A DNA stretch of 58,640 nt, from positions 1-58,640 of the forward strand of contig NZ_JAIPUS010000022.1 in the NCBI RefSeq assembly GCF_020055675.1, in the 5' to 3' direction. Both the position numbers and the translations under genes were made by a program. Positions 36,118 to 45,334 of the stretch are shown piece by piece (positions within the stretch are counted from its first letter, which is position 1; each line of letters begins with the position of its first letter). A model generated the notes under the pieces. The model was not told where the DNA came from. It saw nothing but the letters and a program-made list of their open reading frames with translations, and did not search any database. The stretch comes from Marivita sp. (lineage in GTDB: Bacteria > Pseudomonadota > Alphaproteobacteria > Rhodobacterales > Rhodobacteraceae).

Positions 36118-36152
36118 GAACTTGGGCCAGAACTTGGGCCAGAACTTGGGCC
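36118..36152 (+). repeat. 12-base tandem repeat, three copies
   Basis: GAACTTGGGCCA is repeated three times (36118-36129, 36130-36141, 36142-36152, last copy one base short) in the 269-base spacer between mmsA and the acyl-CoA dehydrogenase gene. A short frame through it is not convincing as a gene. Confidence 0.85.
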
Positions 36153-36308
36153 GGGGACGCGGGTCAAGGTCCCGACGCGCAGATTCGAGCGGCTGTCCGG
36201 CACCTGGTCTAATCGTTCCGCGTTGGGCTTTGATCTTTTGCAAACGTCCTCAATCATTCGTAAACCAGACAAGCGTTCAATCCACGCATCAACGGGAGGC
36301 ATGGCGCG

Positions 36309-37448
36309 ATGGATTTTGCCCTGACAGACGAACAATCGGCGATTTTCGACATGGCCCATGCCTTTGGGCAGGACCGTATCGCGCCGCATGCGCGGGATTG
36401 GGAGGCCCAGGGCACCATCCCGAAAGCGCTTTGGCCCGACGTTGGTGCGCTTGGGCTGGCCGGGATCAATGTCTCCGAAGACAGCGGCGGCACCGGGCTG
36501 TCGCGGCTCGACGGGACGCTGGTCTTCGAGGCGTTGTCGATGGCCTGCCCTTCGGTTGCGGCGTTCCTGTCGATCCACAACATGTGCGCGCGGATGATCG
36601 ACGCCCATGGCTCGGACGAGATGAAGGCGCGCGTGCTTCCCGATGCGCTGGCGATGAAAACGGTGCTGAGCTATTGCCTGACCGAACCGGGCAGCGGATC
36701 GGATGCCGCCGCGTTGAAAACCCGTGCCGCGCGGACCAACGAAGGTTACACGCTGAACGGAACAAAGGCCTTCATCTCGGGGGGCGGCTATTCGGATGCC
36801 TATATCGCCATGGTGCGCACCGGCGAAGATGGACCCAAGGGCATCTCTGCCCTGCTGGTCGAGGATGGCACCCCGGGACTGAGCTTTGGCGGGCTTGAGG
36901 ACAAGATGGGCTGGCGCAGTCAACCGACCCGGCAGGTGCAATTCGATGACTGCAAGGTGCCTGCCGGCAACCTGCTGGGCGTCGAAGGCAAGGGTTTTTC
37001 CTACGCGATGGCCGGGCTCGATGGCGCGCGTCTGAACATCGCGGCCTGCTCACTTGGTGCCGCGCAGGCCGGGCTGGACGCGACGCTGGCCTACATGGCC
37101 GAGCGACAGGCTTTTGGCAAAACCATTGACCAGTACCAGGCGCTGCAATTCAGACTGGCCGACATGGAGATCGACTTGCAGGCCGCCCGCACGTTTCTGC
37201 GACAGGCCGCCTGGAAACTCGATACCGGCGCGCCCGACGCACCCCGGTTCTGCGCCATGGCCAAGAAATTCGTCACCGAAACCGGTTCGCAGGTTGTTGA
37301 TCACTGCCTGCAACTGCATGGTGGCTATGGCTATCTTGCTGATTACGGCATCGAAAAGCTTGTCCGTGACTTGCGCGTGCATCAGATTCTCGAAGGCACG
37401 AACGAGATCATGCGCCTGATCGTGGCGCGACAGATGCTTGCCAAATAA
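36309..37448 (+). CDS. Acyl-CoA dehydrogenase, likely isobutyryl-CoA dehydrogenase
   Basis: The 379-residue flavoenzyme has YCLTEPGSGSDAAALKTRA (about residue 120), IDQYQALQFRLADM (about residue 275) and the C-terminal QILEGTNEIMRLIVARQML with the catalytic Glu. It oxidises a short acyl-CoA to an enoyl-CoA. Its position in the valine cluster makes isobutyryl-CoA the most likely substrate. GGGAGG precedes ATG 36309 by nine bases. Confidence 0.88.
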   Translation: MDFALTDEQSAIFDMAHAFGQDRIAPHARDWEAQGTIPKALWPDVGALGLAGINVSEDSGGTGLSRLDGTLVFEALSMACPSVAAFLSIHNMCARMIDAHGSDEMKARVLPDALAMKTVLSYCLTEPGSGSDAAALKTRAARTNEGYTLNGTKAFISGGGYSDAYIAMVRTGEDGPKGISALLVEDGTPGLSFGGLEDKMGWRSQPTRQVQFDDCKVPAGNLLGVEGKGFSYAMAGLDGARLNIAACSLGAAQAGLDATLAYMAERQAFGKTIDQYQALQFRLADMEIDLQAARTFLRQAAWKLDTGAPDAPRFCAMAKKFVTETGSQVVDHCLQLHGGYGYLADYGIEKLVRDLRVHQILEGTNEIMRLIVARQMLAK

Positions 37449-37541
37449 ACGTCGTCCGGGCTTCTTCGGACCCGAAATACCCCCGGGTGAGGCCCGCAGG
37501 GCCCCTGCCCGACGCCCCAAAACGCACAGGCAGACACAGAC

Positions 37542-38591
37542 ATGACTGACATTCACATTCGCAAGGACGGCCATGCCGGACGAATCACGCTGAACCGGCC
37601 CGCTGCGCTCAATGCGCTGACCCATGACATGTGCCTCGCCCTGGAGGACGCGCTGTGGACCTGGCGGTCCGATCCGACAGTCAAGCTGATCCTGATCGAC
37701 GCGGCCGGTGACAAGGCGTTCTGCGCAGGGGGTGACATTGCCGAGATCTATGCCACGGGCACGCAGGGGGACTACGCCTATGGCCAACGGTTCTGGCGCG
37801 ACGAGTACCGGATGAACGCCTTGATCGCGGAATACCCGAAACCGGTGGTCAGCTTCCTGAAGGGCTACACGATGGGTGGCGGTGTTGGCATCGGCTGTCA
37901 CGGCGCCCACCGGATTGTCGGCGAGAGCAGCCGCATCGCCATGCCGGAATGCGGGATCGGCCTGATCCCGGACGTGGGCGGGTCGTTCCTGCTGGCCCAT
38001 GCGCCGGGATATATGGGGGCGTATCTCGGGCTGACAACTGACAGGATGGATCCGGCTGATGCGATTCTTGCCGGGTTTGCCGATGTGTTTGTCCCCGAAA
38101 CCGCGTGGGAGGGCATCAAGGCCGCGATCTGTGCGGATGGCGACGTGAGCGCGGTGCGTGCCGCATCTAAACCGGCGCCCGAGGCGCGGCTGGCCGCGCT
38201 GCAACCCGAGATCGACAGGCTGTTTGCCGCGCGTGCGCTGAACGACGTCGTGGCGACCCTGCGGGCCGATGGCGGCAGTTTCGCCACGGAGGCCCTGGAG
38301 CGGATGTCGCGCAATGCGCCGCTGTCGCTTGCCTGTACGCTGGAGGTGCTGCACCGGCTCAAGGACGGCCCGCGCGACATGCGCGCGGCTCTTGATCTGG
38401 AGTACCGCTTCGCGTCACGATCGATGGAGCATGGTGATCTCCTCGAAGGCATTCGCGCGGCCATCATCGACAAGGACAAATCACCCAGATGGACGCATGA
38501 TCTGGACGCGGTGCCGGAGGCGGATGTCGCACGCATGCTGGCCCCCGTGACCGGGGCGCCGTTGTCATTTGAACGGAGGAGCAGGACATGA
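37542..38591 (+). CDS. 3-hydroxyisobutyryl-CoA hydrolase (enoyl-CoA hydratase family)
   Basis: The 349-residue crotonase-fold protein shows FCAGGDIAEIY (about residue 63), FLKGYTMGGGVGIGCHGAHRI (about residue 105) and MPECGIGLIPDVGGSFLL (about residue 135). The longer length, the ECGIGL-PDVGG segment and the context identify it as HIBCH type, which frees 3-hydroxyisobutyrate from CoA so that MmsB can oxidise it. Its stop overlaps mmsB by four bases. Confidence 0.88.
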   Translation: MTDIHIRKDGHAGRITLNRPAALNALTHDMCLALEDALWTWRSDPTVKLILIDAAGDKAFCAGGDIAEIYATGTQGDYAYGQRFWRDEYRMNALIAEYPKPVVSFLKGYTMGGGVGIGCHGAHRIVGESSRIAMPECGIGLIPDVGGSFLLAHAPGYMGAYLGLTTDRMDPADAILAGFADVFVPETAWEGIKAAICADGDVSAVRAASKPAPEARLAALQPEIDRLFAARALNDVVATLRADGGSFATEALERMSRNAPLSLACTLEVLHRLKDGPRDMRAALDLEYRFASRSMEHGDLLEGIRAAIIDKDKSPRWTHDLDAVPEADVARMLAPVTGAPLSFERRSRT

Positions 38592-39460
38592 AGATCGGAT
38601 TTATCGGGCTGGGCAACATGGGCGCGCCCATGGCAGAGACACTCGCCAAGGCAGGACACCACGTGACCGGCTATGACATGGCGACGGTGACGGTGAACGG
38701 CGTGTCCACTGCGCGCACGGCGGCCGAGGCTTGCGACGGCGCGGAGGTGGTCATCATGATGCTGCCCAATGGCGATATCCTGCGCGCCGTGGCCGCGCAG
38801 GTGATCCCGGCGATGCAAAGCGGGGCGGTCTTGCTGGACTGCTCGACCGTGGATGTCGACAGCGCCCGCGCCGTGGCCGATGACGCGGTGGCGGCGGGTT
38901 TGCTGGCGCTGGATGCACCGGTGTCGGGGGGAATCGGCGGCGCTGCCGATGGAACGCTGACCTTCATGGTTGGGGGAACCGAGAAGGCCTACAAGATCGC
39001 CCTGCCCCTTTTTGAAATCATGGGTCGGAAGTCTGTTCTTTGCGGTCCGTCCGGAAACGGTCAGGCGGCGAAAATCTGCAACAACATGATCCTCGGCGCG
39101 ACCATGATTGCCACATGCGAAGCCTTTGCCCTGGCCGACAAGCTGGGACTGGACCGGCAGTCCATGTTCGACGTGGTCAGCACGTCATCGGGAAACAGCT
39201 GGTCTATGAGCACCTATTGCCCCGCACCGGGGATCGGTCCGAACAGCCCGTCGGACAATGACTATACCCCCGGGTTTGCGGCGGACTTGATGCTCAAGGA
39301 TTTGCGCCTGAGCCAGCAGGCGGCCGCAGCCTGCGACGCCGACACCCCCATGGGACTGGCCGCGATGGAGCTTTACCGCGATTTCGTCGAGACAGAGGGC
39401 GGAACAGGGCGGGATTTCTCGGCCATGCTGCCCCGGTTCGAGGCCCGGGGACGGTCCTGA
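38588..39460 (+). CDS. mmsB: 3-hydroxyisobutyrate dehydrogenase
   Basis: This 290-residue NAD-dependent enzyme oxidises 3-hydroxyisobutyrate to methylmalonate semialdehyde, the MmsA substrate. The N-terminal Rossmann motif IGFIGLGNMGAPMAETLAKAG, the SGGIGGAADGTLTFMVGG loop and the catalytic Lys in GNGQAAKICNNMILG (about residue 160) are clear. It overlaps the preceding hydrolase gene, giving an ordered pathway block. Confidence 0.94.
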   Translation: MKIGFIGLGNMGAPMAETLAKAGHHVTGYDMATVTVNGVSTARTAAEACDGAEVVIMMLPNGDILRAVAAQVIPAMQSGAVLLDCSTVDVDSARAVADDAVAAGLLALDAPVSGGIGGAADGTLTFMVGGTEKAYKIALPLFEIMGRKSVLCGPSGNGQAAKICNNMILGATMIATCEAFALADKLGLDRQSMFDVVSTSSGNSWSMSTYCPAPGIGPNSPSDNDYTPGFAADLMLKDLRLSQQAAAACDADTPMGLAAMELYRDFVETEGGTGRDFSAMLPRFEARGRS

Positions 39461-39607
39461 CGCCTGCGGGACCATGCCACAATTGCCCCGAGATCCGAAG
39501 CCATCCTGAGGACAATACCTAAAAGTTAACTAAATTCGTGCAAACAAGCGCCGCCTTGCCCGGTCAAATCCAGTGCTGAAACTGGTTAACGACAAGGCAC
39601 GCATCCC

Positions 39608-41182
39608 ATGCCCATTGCTCAGGCACTTCCGATCAACACCGCCGCAAGCGCAGTTCAAATGGCCAACACCATTTTCGGCGCGGGCGTTACCGTCAACTCT
39701 GCCAGTTATACCGGCGCGGGCGGCGCATCTGGGATCTATTCCAGCGGCGATACGATCTCACCTGAATTTACGCCCGGTGATACCGGCGTGATCCTGTCCA
39801 CCGGTCAGGCCACCGGGGTCACGAACAACAGCGGGACCACGGACACCAACGTTGAAGGTGGGCGCACAACCGATAACGGCCAGCCGGGGGACGCCGATTT
39901 CAGCGCGATTTCCGGGGGGAGCACGACCTACGATGCATCCTTCCTCGAGGTGTCCTTCACACCGGACGGCGACCAGCTTACCCTGGCTTTCATCATCGGG
40001 TCCGAGGAATACCCCGAATACATAAATTCCGAGTTCCTTGACACGGTTGGTATCTGGGTCAACGGCACCCAGGCGACGGTCGGGGTCGGCAATGGCAACG
40101 TGTCTGTCGGCAATCTCAACGGCGATACGGCCAGCAACCTGTATAACGACAATACCAACGACCAGTTCAACACCGAGATGGACGGGTTTACCGTCACCCT
40201 CAGCGTGTCGGCACCGGTCGATCCGGGCGTCGAGAATACGATCAAGATCGGCGTGGCGGATGTTTGGGACGGGGCCTATGACACCAACATGATGATCGCC
40301 GGCGGATCGGCCCAGGCCGCGCTGGTGGCGACCGACGATCAGGCCAATATCGGATTGAACAGCAGTAAAACCCTGGACGTGCTCGACAATGACAGCACGA
40401 CCGGCGGGACGATGACGATCACCCATATCAACGGCAACGCGGTTTCGGTGGGCAGCAATGTCACGCTCACATCGGGCCAGACGGTGACGTTGAACGCCGA
40501 TGGGACGCTGACCGTGCAGTCGGACGGCGACGAGGAAACCGCCTATTTCACCTACACGACCGAGAACGGGCTCGGCCAATCCGATACGGCGATCGTGCAG
40601 GTTAACCAGATGCCCTGTTTCGTCGCCGGCACCCGGATCGAGACACCGGACGGCCCGAAAGACGTCGAGACCTTGCGCGCGGGCGATCTGGTGCTGACAC
40701 TGGATGACGGGCCGCAGCCGATCCGATGGGCAGGCCAGCGCACCGTCGAGGCGCAGGGCCGCTTTGCGCCGATCCTCATTTCGGCGGGACATTACGGAGC
40801 GCGAACCGATGTGCTGCTGTCGCCGCAACACCGCGTGTTGATACGGGATGTCTGGGCGGAACTGCTGTTTGGCGAGGCAGAGGTGCTTGTGAAGGCCAAG
40901 GATTTGGTGGACGGAACCCGCGTGCGACAGGTGACGCAGCGCAAGACGGTGACCTATGTTCACCTGCTTCTTGACCGGCACCAGATTCTCGAAAGCTCCG
41001 GCCTTGCCTCCGAAAGCTATCTGCCCGGACCGATGATGTCGGCCAGTTTCGAACCGGATACGCGGGAAGAGATTATCGCGCTTTTCCCGGAGCTTGAGGA
41101 TATTTCCTCATGTGGATGGACAGCCGCGCGGCCGATCCTGAGAACGTTCGAAGCGCGCGCCTTGCAAGCGCGCGCCGCCTGA
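39608..41182 (+). CDS. Secreted-type protein with choice-of-anchor-L and Hint domains
   Basis: Residues 1-240 of this 524-residue protein match the choice-of-anchor-L type (SGIYSSGDTISPEFTPGDTGVILSTG; FIIGSEEYPEYINSEFLDTVGIWVNG). Residues about 245-330 form a beta domain of VCBS/cadherin-like type (DVLDNDSTTGGTMTIT). From Cys337 (MPCFVAGTRIETPDG) to about residue 500 there is a Hint domain with LSPQHRVLI and HLLLDRHQILES, carrying the His residues used in self-cleavage. There is no N-terminal signal peptide and no RTX repeat. Export by a type I system and self-processing are inferences. It converges on uvrA with three bases between. Confidence 0.85.
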   Translation: MPIAQALPINTAASAVQMANTIFGAGVTVNSASYTGAGGASGIYSSGDTISPEFTPGDTGVILSTGQATGVTNNSGTTDTNVEGGRTTDNGQPGDADFSAISGGSTTYDASFLEVSFTPDGDQLTLAFIIGSEEYPEYINSEFLDTVGIWVNGTQATVGVGNGNVSVGNLNGDTASNLYNDNTNDQFNTEMDGFTVTLSVSAPVDPGVENTIKIGVADVWDGAYDTNMMIAGGSAQAALVATDDQANIGLNSSKTLDVLDNDSTTGGTMTITHINGNAVSVGSNVTLTSGQTVTLNADGTLTVQSDGDEETAYFTYTTENGLGQSDTAIVQVNQMPCFVAGTRIETPDGPKDVETLRAGDLVLTLDDGPQPIRWAGQRTVEAQGRFAPILISAGHYGARTDVLLSPQHRVLIRDVWAELLFGEAEVLVKAKDLVDGTRVRQVTQRKTVTYVHLLLDRHQILESSGLASESYLPGPMMSASFEPDTREEIIALFPELEDISSCGWTAARPILRTFEARALQARAA

Positions 41183-41185
41183 GAT

Positions 41186-44062
41186 TTATTCCGCCGCGAC
41201 CTGTTTGTGCGCGCTGAGCATGGATTTCAGGTACCGCCCGGTATGCGAGGCTTCGACATCGGCCACCTGTTCCGGCGTGCCTGTCGCGACGATTTCTCCG
41301 CCGCCGTCCCCGCCCTCTGGTCCGATATCTATGATCCAGTCGGCGGTTTTGATCACATCGAGATTATGCTCGATGACAATGACCGAATTCCCGTGTTCTA
41401 CAAGTTCATGCAAAACTTCAAGAAGCTTGCGGACATCGTCGAAATGCAAGCCGGTTGTCGGTTCGTCCAGGATATAGAGCGTGCGCCCCGTGGACCGTTT
41501 CGCAAGCTCTTTCGACAGTTTGACGCGCTGCGCCTCGCCGCCTGAAAGGGTGGTCGCCTGCTGTCCGACCTTGACGTAGCCAAGACCCACACGAAAAAGC
41601 GCATCCATCTTTTCGCGGATCGATGGCACGGCCTTGAAGAACTCCTGCGCATCTTCAACCGTCATATCAAGAACGTCTGCTATGCTTTTGCCTTTGAACT
41701 TTATTTCCAGGGTTTCGCGATTGTAGCGCGCGCCTTTGCAGGTCTCGCATTCCACGTAGACATCCGGCAGGAAATGCATCTCGATCTTGATGACACCGTC
41801 ACCCTGACACGCTTCGCAGCGCCCGCCCTTGACGTTGAAGCTGAAGCGTCCCGGCTTGTAGCCGCGCGCCTTGGCCTCGGGCAGCCCGGCGAACCAGTCT
41901 CGGATCGGGGTAAAGGCGCCGGTATAGGTGGCCGGGTTGGACCGCGGCGTGCGGCCGATCGGGCGCTGGTCGATATCGATCACCTTGTCGAGATGCTCCA
42001 GCCCCTTGATCGTCTCGCAGGGCGCGGGTGTCTGGCGGGCCCCGTTGAGGCGCATCGAGGCGGTCTTGAACAGCGTCTCGATGGTGAGCGTGGACTTGCC
42101 GCCACCCGACACACCTGTGACGCAGACAAATTTTCCCAGTGGAAACTCTGCGTCGATGCTTTGCAGGTTGTTGCCCGTGGCCTTGACCACCTTGAGCGAT
42201 TTGCCCTTCTTGCCCTTGCGCCGTTCGCCGGGCACGGGAATTTCGCGGGCCCCGCTGAGGTACTGCCCCGTCAGCGAGCCAGCATCGTCGGCCACCTCTT
42301 GCGGAGTGCCCTTGGATACGACCTGGCCGCCATGCACACCGGCCCCGGGTCCGATGTCGAAGACATAATCCGCCTCGCGGATCGCTTCCTCGTCATGTTC
42401 GACAACGATCACCGTGTTGCCCTGATCGCGCAGGTTCTTGAGCGTGCCAAGCAGCCGGTCATTGTCGCGCTGGTGCAGGCCAATGGAGGGTTCATCAAGC
42501 ACGTACAGCACGCCCGTCAGCCCGGATCCGATCTGGGACGCAAGGCGGATGCGCTGGCTTTCCCCCCCTGAAAGCGTACCGGCGTTGCGCGAAAGCGTGA
42601 GGTATTCGAGGCCCACATTGTTGAGGAAGCCGAGCCGTTCGCGGATCTCCTTGAGAATTGCCTTGGCAATCTCGTTTTTCTGGTTTGTCAGGTGATCGGG
42701 CACCGTGTTGCACCAGTCGAATGCATCCTTGATCGACATTTGCACGACCTGCCCGACATGGCGCAGATTGTCGCGCGCGCCGATCTTGACCGCCAGCGCC
42801 TCTTCGCGCAGGCGGTAGCCGCCGCAGGTGCCGCAGGACCGATTGTTCTGAAAGCGCTCGAATTCCTCGCGAATCCAGTTGCTGTCGGTTTCGCGGTAAC
42901 GCCGCTCCATGTTCGGGATGACGCCTTCAAAGGTGCGTGTCACGGAATAGACACGCCCGCCCTCGTCATAGCGGAACGGGATTTCCTCGTCGCCGGAGCC
43001 GTAGAGGAAAACTTGCTGGACATAGGGATCGAGGTCTTTCCAGCGGGCCGACTTGTTGAAGCCGTAATGTTTCGCGATGGCCTCGATGGTTTGCAGGAAA
43101 TACGGCGATTTTCCCTTGCGCCACGGGGCCAGTGCGCCGTCCGAGATTTTCAGCGTGGTGTCCGGGACGACAAGGTTGGGATCAAAGAACAGCTCGACCC
43201 CGAGACCGTCGCACTCCGGGCAGGCCCCGAAGGGCGCGTTGAACGAAAACAGCCGCGGTTCGATTTCCGGGATGGTGAAGCCACTGACCGGACAGGCGAA
43301 TTTTTCCGAGAAGGTATGCCGCTCGGGTTCGCCCTCGCTTGGCGCTGTTTCGAGGATCGCAATGCCGTCGGCCAGGTCGAGCGCGGTGCGAAAGCTGTCC
43401 GCGAGCCGGGTTTCAAGACCGTCCTTGACGACCAGGCGGTCCACCACAACGTCGATGTCATGGCGAAACTTCTTGTCCAGCGTCGGCGGTTCGTCCAATT
43501 CGTAAAACTCTCCGTCCACCTTGACGCGCTGGAAGCCCTGTTTGCGCAGTTCGAGAAATTCCTTGCGGTATTCGCCCTTGCGGTCGCGCACGATCGGGGC
43601 GAGCAGATAGGCGCGCGTCCCCTCCTCCATCGTCATGACCCGGTCAACCATGTCCTGCACCTGCTGCGCCTCGATGGGCTGGCCGGTGGCGGGGCTGTAG
43701 GGCGTGCCGACCCGCGCGAAGAGAAGGCGCATGTAGTCATAGATTTCGGTCACGGTCCCGACGGTGGAGCGCGGGTTTTTCGACGTGGTTTTCTGTTCGA
43801 TGGAGATGGCGGGCGACAGGCCGGAGATGTGGTCCACATCCGGCTTTTCCATCATGTCGAGGAATTGCCGCGCGTAGGCCGACAGCGATTCCACGTAGCG
43901 GCGCTGGCCTTCGGCATAGATCGTGTCGAACGCAAGGGAAGACTTGCCTGACCCGGACAATCCGGTGATCACCACAAGCTGATCCCGCGGGATGTCCACG
44001 TCGATGCTTTTGAGATTGTGCTCGCGCGCGCCGCGGACTTCGATATGTTTGAGTTCGGCCAT
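41186..44062 (-). CDS. uvrA: Excinuclease ABC subunit A
   Basis: This 958-residue protein is the damage-recognition ATPase of nucleotide-excision repair. It has two ABC modules: Walker [15 protein letters not shown] near residue 35 and [14 protein letters not shown] near residue 650, and signatures [12 protein letters not shown] and [12 protein letters not shown]. Zinc-finger cysteines appear in CPECDG and in the [14 protein letters not shown] pair. ATG 44062 follows GGGGGG and gives the family start [17 protein letters not shown]. Confidence 0.97.
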   Translation of the reverse strand: MAELKHIEVRGAREHNLKSIDVDIPRDQLVVITGLSGSGKSSLAFDTIYAEGQRRYVESLSAYARQFLDMMEKPDVDHISGLSPAISIEQKTTSKNPRSTVGTVTEIYDYMRLLFARVGTPYSPATGQPIEAQQVQDMVDRVMTMEEGTRAYLLAPIVRDRKGEYRKEFLELRKQGFQRVKVDGEFYELDEPPTLDKKFRHDIDVVVDRLVVKDGLETRLADSFRTALDLADGIAILETAPSEGEPERHTFSEKFACPVSGFTIPEIEPRLFSFNAPFGACPECDGLGVELFFDPNLVVPDTTLKISDGALAPWRKGKSPYFLQTIEAIAKHYGFNKSARWKDLDPYVQQVFLYGSGDEEIPFRYDEGGRVYSVTRTFEGVIPNMERRYRETDSNWIREEFERFQNNRSCGTCGGYRLREEALAVKIGARDNLRHVGQVVQMSIKDAFDWCNTVPDHLTNQKNEIAKAILKEIRERLGFLNNVGLEYLTLSRNAGTLSGGESQRIRLASQIGSGLTGVLYVLDEPSIGLHQRDNDRLLGTLKNLRDQGNTVIVVEHDEEAIREADYVFDIGPGAGVHGGQVVSKGTPQEVADDAGSLTGQYLSGAREIPVPGERRKGKKGKSLKVVKATGNNLQSIDAEFPLGKFVCVTGVSGGGKSTLTIETLFKTASMRLNGARQTPAPCETIKGLEHLDKVIDIDQRPIGRTPRSNPATYTGAFTPIRDWFAGLPEAKARGYKPGRFSFNVKGGRCEACQGDGVIKIEMHFLPDVYVECETCKGARYNRETLEIKFKGKSIADVLDMTVEDAQEFFKAVPSIREKMDALFRVGLGYVKVGQQATTLSGGEAQRVKLSKELAKRSTGRTLYILDEPTTGLHFDDVRKLLEVLHELVEHGNSVIVIEHNLDVIKTADWIIDIGPEGGDGGGEIVATGTPEQVADVEASHTGRYLKSMLSAHKQVAAE

Positions 44063-44220
44063 GATGCCCCCCGGGGTATTCAGGGTTAAGAACATAGATC
44101 ATGACGCCCGCTTCGCCAACGAGAAAACGGGAACAAAGGCGGAACTTTGAAAATCGCCCACAGAAAATACAGGCAGCGCCGGATCGTGTCTGGGGCCGCG
44201 CAATGAAATGACGCGCGTGC

Positions 44221-45309
44221 CTACCGATAGAGCAGCGATATTCCCTCGTGGAAGATGTGCACCTTGTCGGGCGTCGCGCCAAGTTTGACCGAATTGCCCC
44301 GCAGGTCGGCATGGATGCCGGGGAGCTTGCCGATGACCTGTTCCGCGGACCCCTGGCGTTCGAAGTAAAGCAGCGTCACCTCGCCCAATGCTTCGGTGAT
44401 CTCGACTTTGCCTTCGAAGATGTAATCGCCATCGGTTTCGAGGAAATCCTCGGGACGTATGCCGACATTGACCTTGATCCCCATATCCGCGTCGTTGGTC
44501 GGGTAATCCGACACCGCCGTGCCGCCGCTTGCCATCTTCACGGTGGTTTGCCGCCCGGTGCCGATCACCTCGCCGGGGAGCAGGTTCATCGACGGCGAGC
44601 CGATGAACTGCGCGACGAATTCGCTGTTGGGCCGTTCGTACAATTCGAGCGGCGTGCCCACCTGGGCGATGCCCTTGTTGGCCAGAACCACGATGCGCGA
44701 CGCCAGTGTCATCGCCTCGACCTGGTCATGTGTGACGTAGACCATCGTCGAGTCCGGCATCTGTTCCTTGAGTTGCGCGATCTCGATCCGGGTGGCGACC
44801 CGCAGGGCGGCATCGAGGTTCGAGAGCGGTTCATCGAACAGGTAGACCTTGGGATCGCGGACAATGGAGCGTCCGATGGCGACCCGCTGCCGCTGCCCGC
44901 CCGACAGCGCCTTGGGCAGACGGTCGAGGTACGGGTCGAGTTGCAACATCTTTGCCGCCCGGTCGACGGCGGCGTCGATCTCGGATTGCGGTTTCTTGGC
45001 GATCTTGAGCGCGAACTGCATGTTTTCGCGCACTGTCATGTGCGGATAAAGCGCGTAGGACTGGAACACCATTGCGATGCCGCGCAGTGCGGGCGGCATG
45101 TCGTTGACGACCTGCCCGTCAATCTCGAGCGTGCCGCCGGTGATCTGTTCCAGCCCCGCGATCATGCGCAGCAAGGTCGATTTCCCGCAGCCCGACGGGC
45201 CGACGAAGACAACCAGCTCGCCCTGCCGGATATCGAGGTTGATGTTGTTGAGCACGTTGATCGCGCCGCCATAGGTCTTTTCGACATCCGTCAGCTTCAA
45301 ATTGGCCAT
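44221..45309 (-). CDS. aglK: Alpha-glucoside ABC transporter ATP-binding protein
   Basis: The 362-residue ATPase has Walker A GPSGCGKST (about residue 38), signature LSGGQRQRVAIGRS (about residue 135), Walker B VYLFDEPLSNLDA and a C-terminal OB-type regulatory region typical of MalK/UgpC-like subunits. ATG 45309 starts MANLKLTDVEKTYGG. It is the last gene of the aglEFGAK run and energises sugar import. Confidence 0.92.
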   Translation of the reverse strand: MANLKLTDVEKTYGGAINVLNNINLDIRQGELVVFVGPSGCGKSTLLRMIAGLEQITGGTLEIDGQVVNDMPPALRGIAMVFQSYALYPHMTVRENMQFALKIAKKPQSEIDAAVDRAAKMLQLDPYLDRLPKALSGGQRQRVAIGRSIVRDPKVYLFDEPLSNLDAALRVATRIEIAQLKEQMPDSTMVYVTHDQVEAMTLASRIVVLANKGIAQVGTPLELYERPNSEFVAQFIGSPSMNLLPGEVIGTGRQTTVKMASGGTAVSDYPTNDADMGIKVNVGIRPEDFLETDGDYIFEGKVEITEALGEVTLLYFERQGSAEQVIGKLPGIHADLRGNSVKLGATPDKVHIFHEGISLLYR

Positions 45310-45334
45310 GTCTGTCCCTCCCTTTTCCTGCGTG

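Noticed and set aside
36093-36212. A 39-codon frame through the 12-base repeat
   Set aside because: No ribosome site, and the repeat gives a simple RTWA pattern with no sign of selection.
34507-36243. A 578-codon frame antisense to mmsA
   Set aside because: It is the complement of a clear mmsA gene with conserved motifs and shows no domain of its own.
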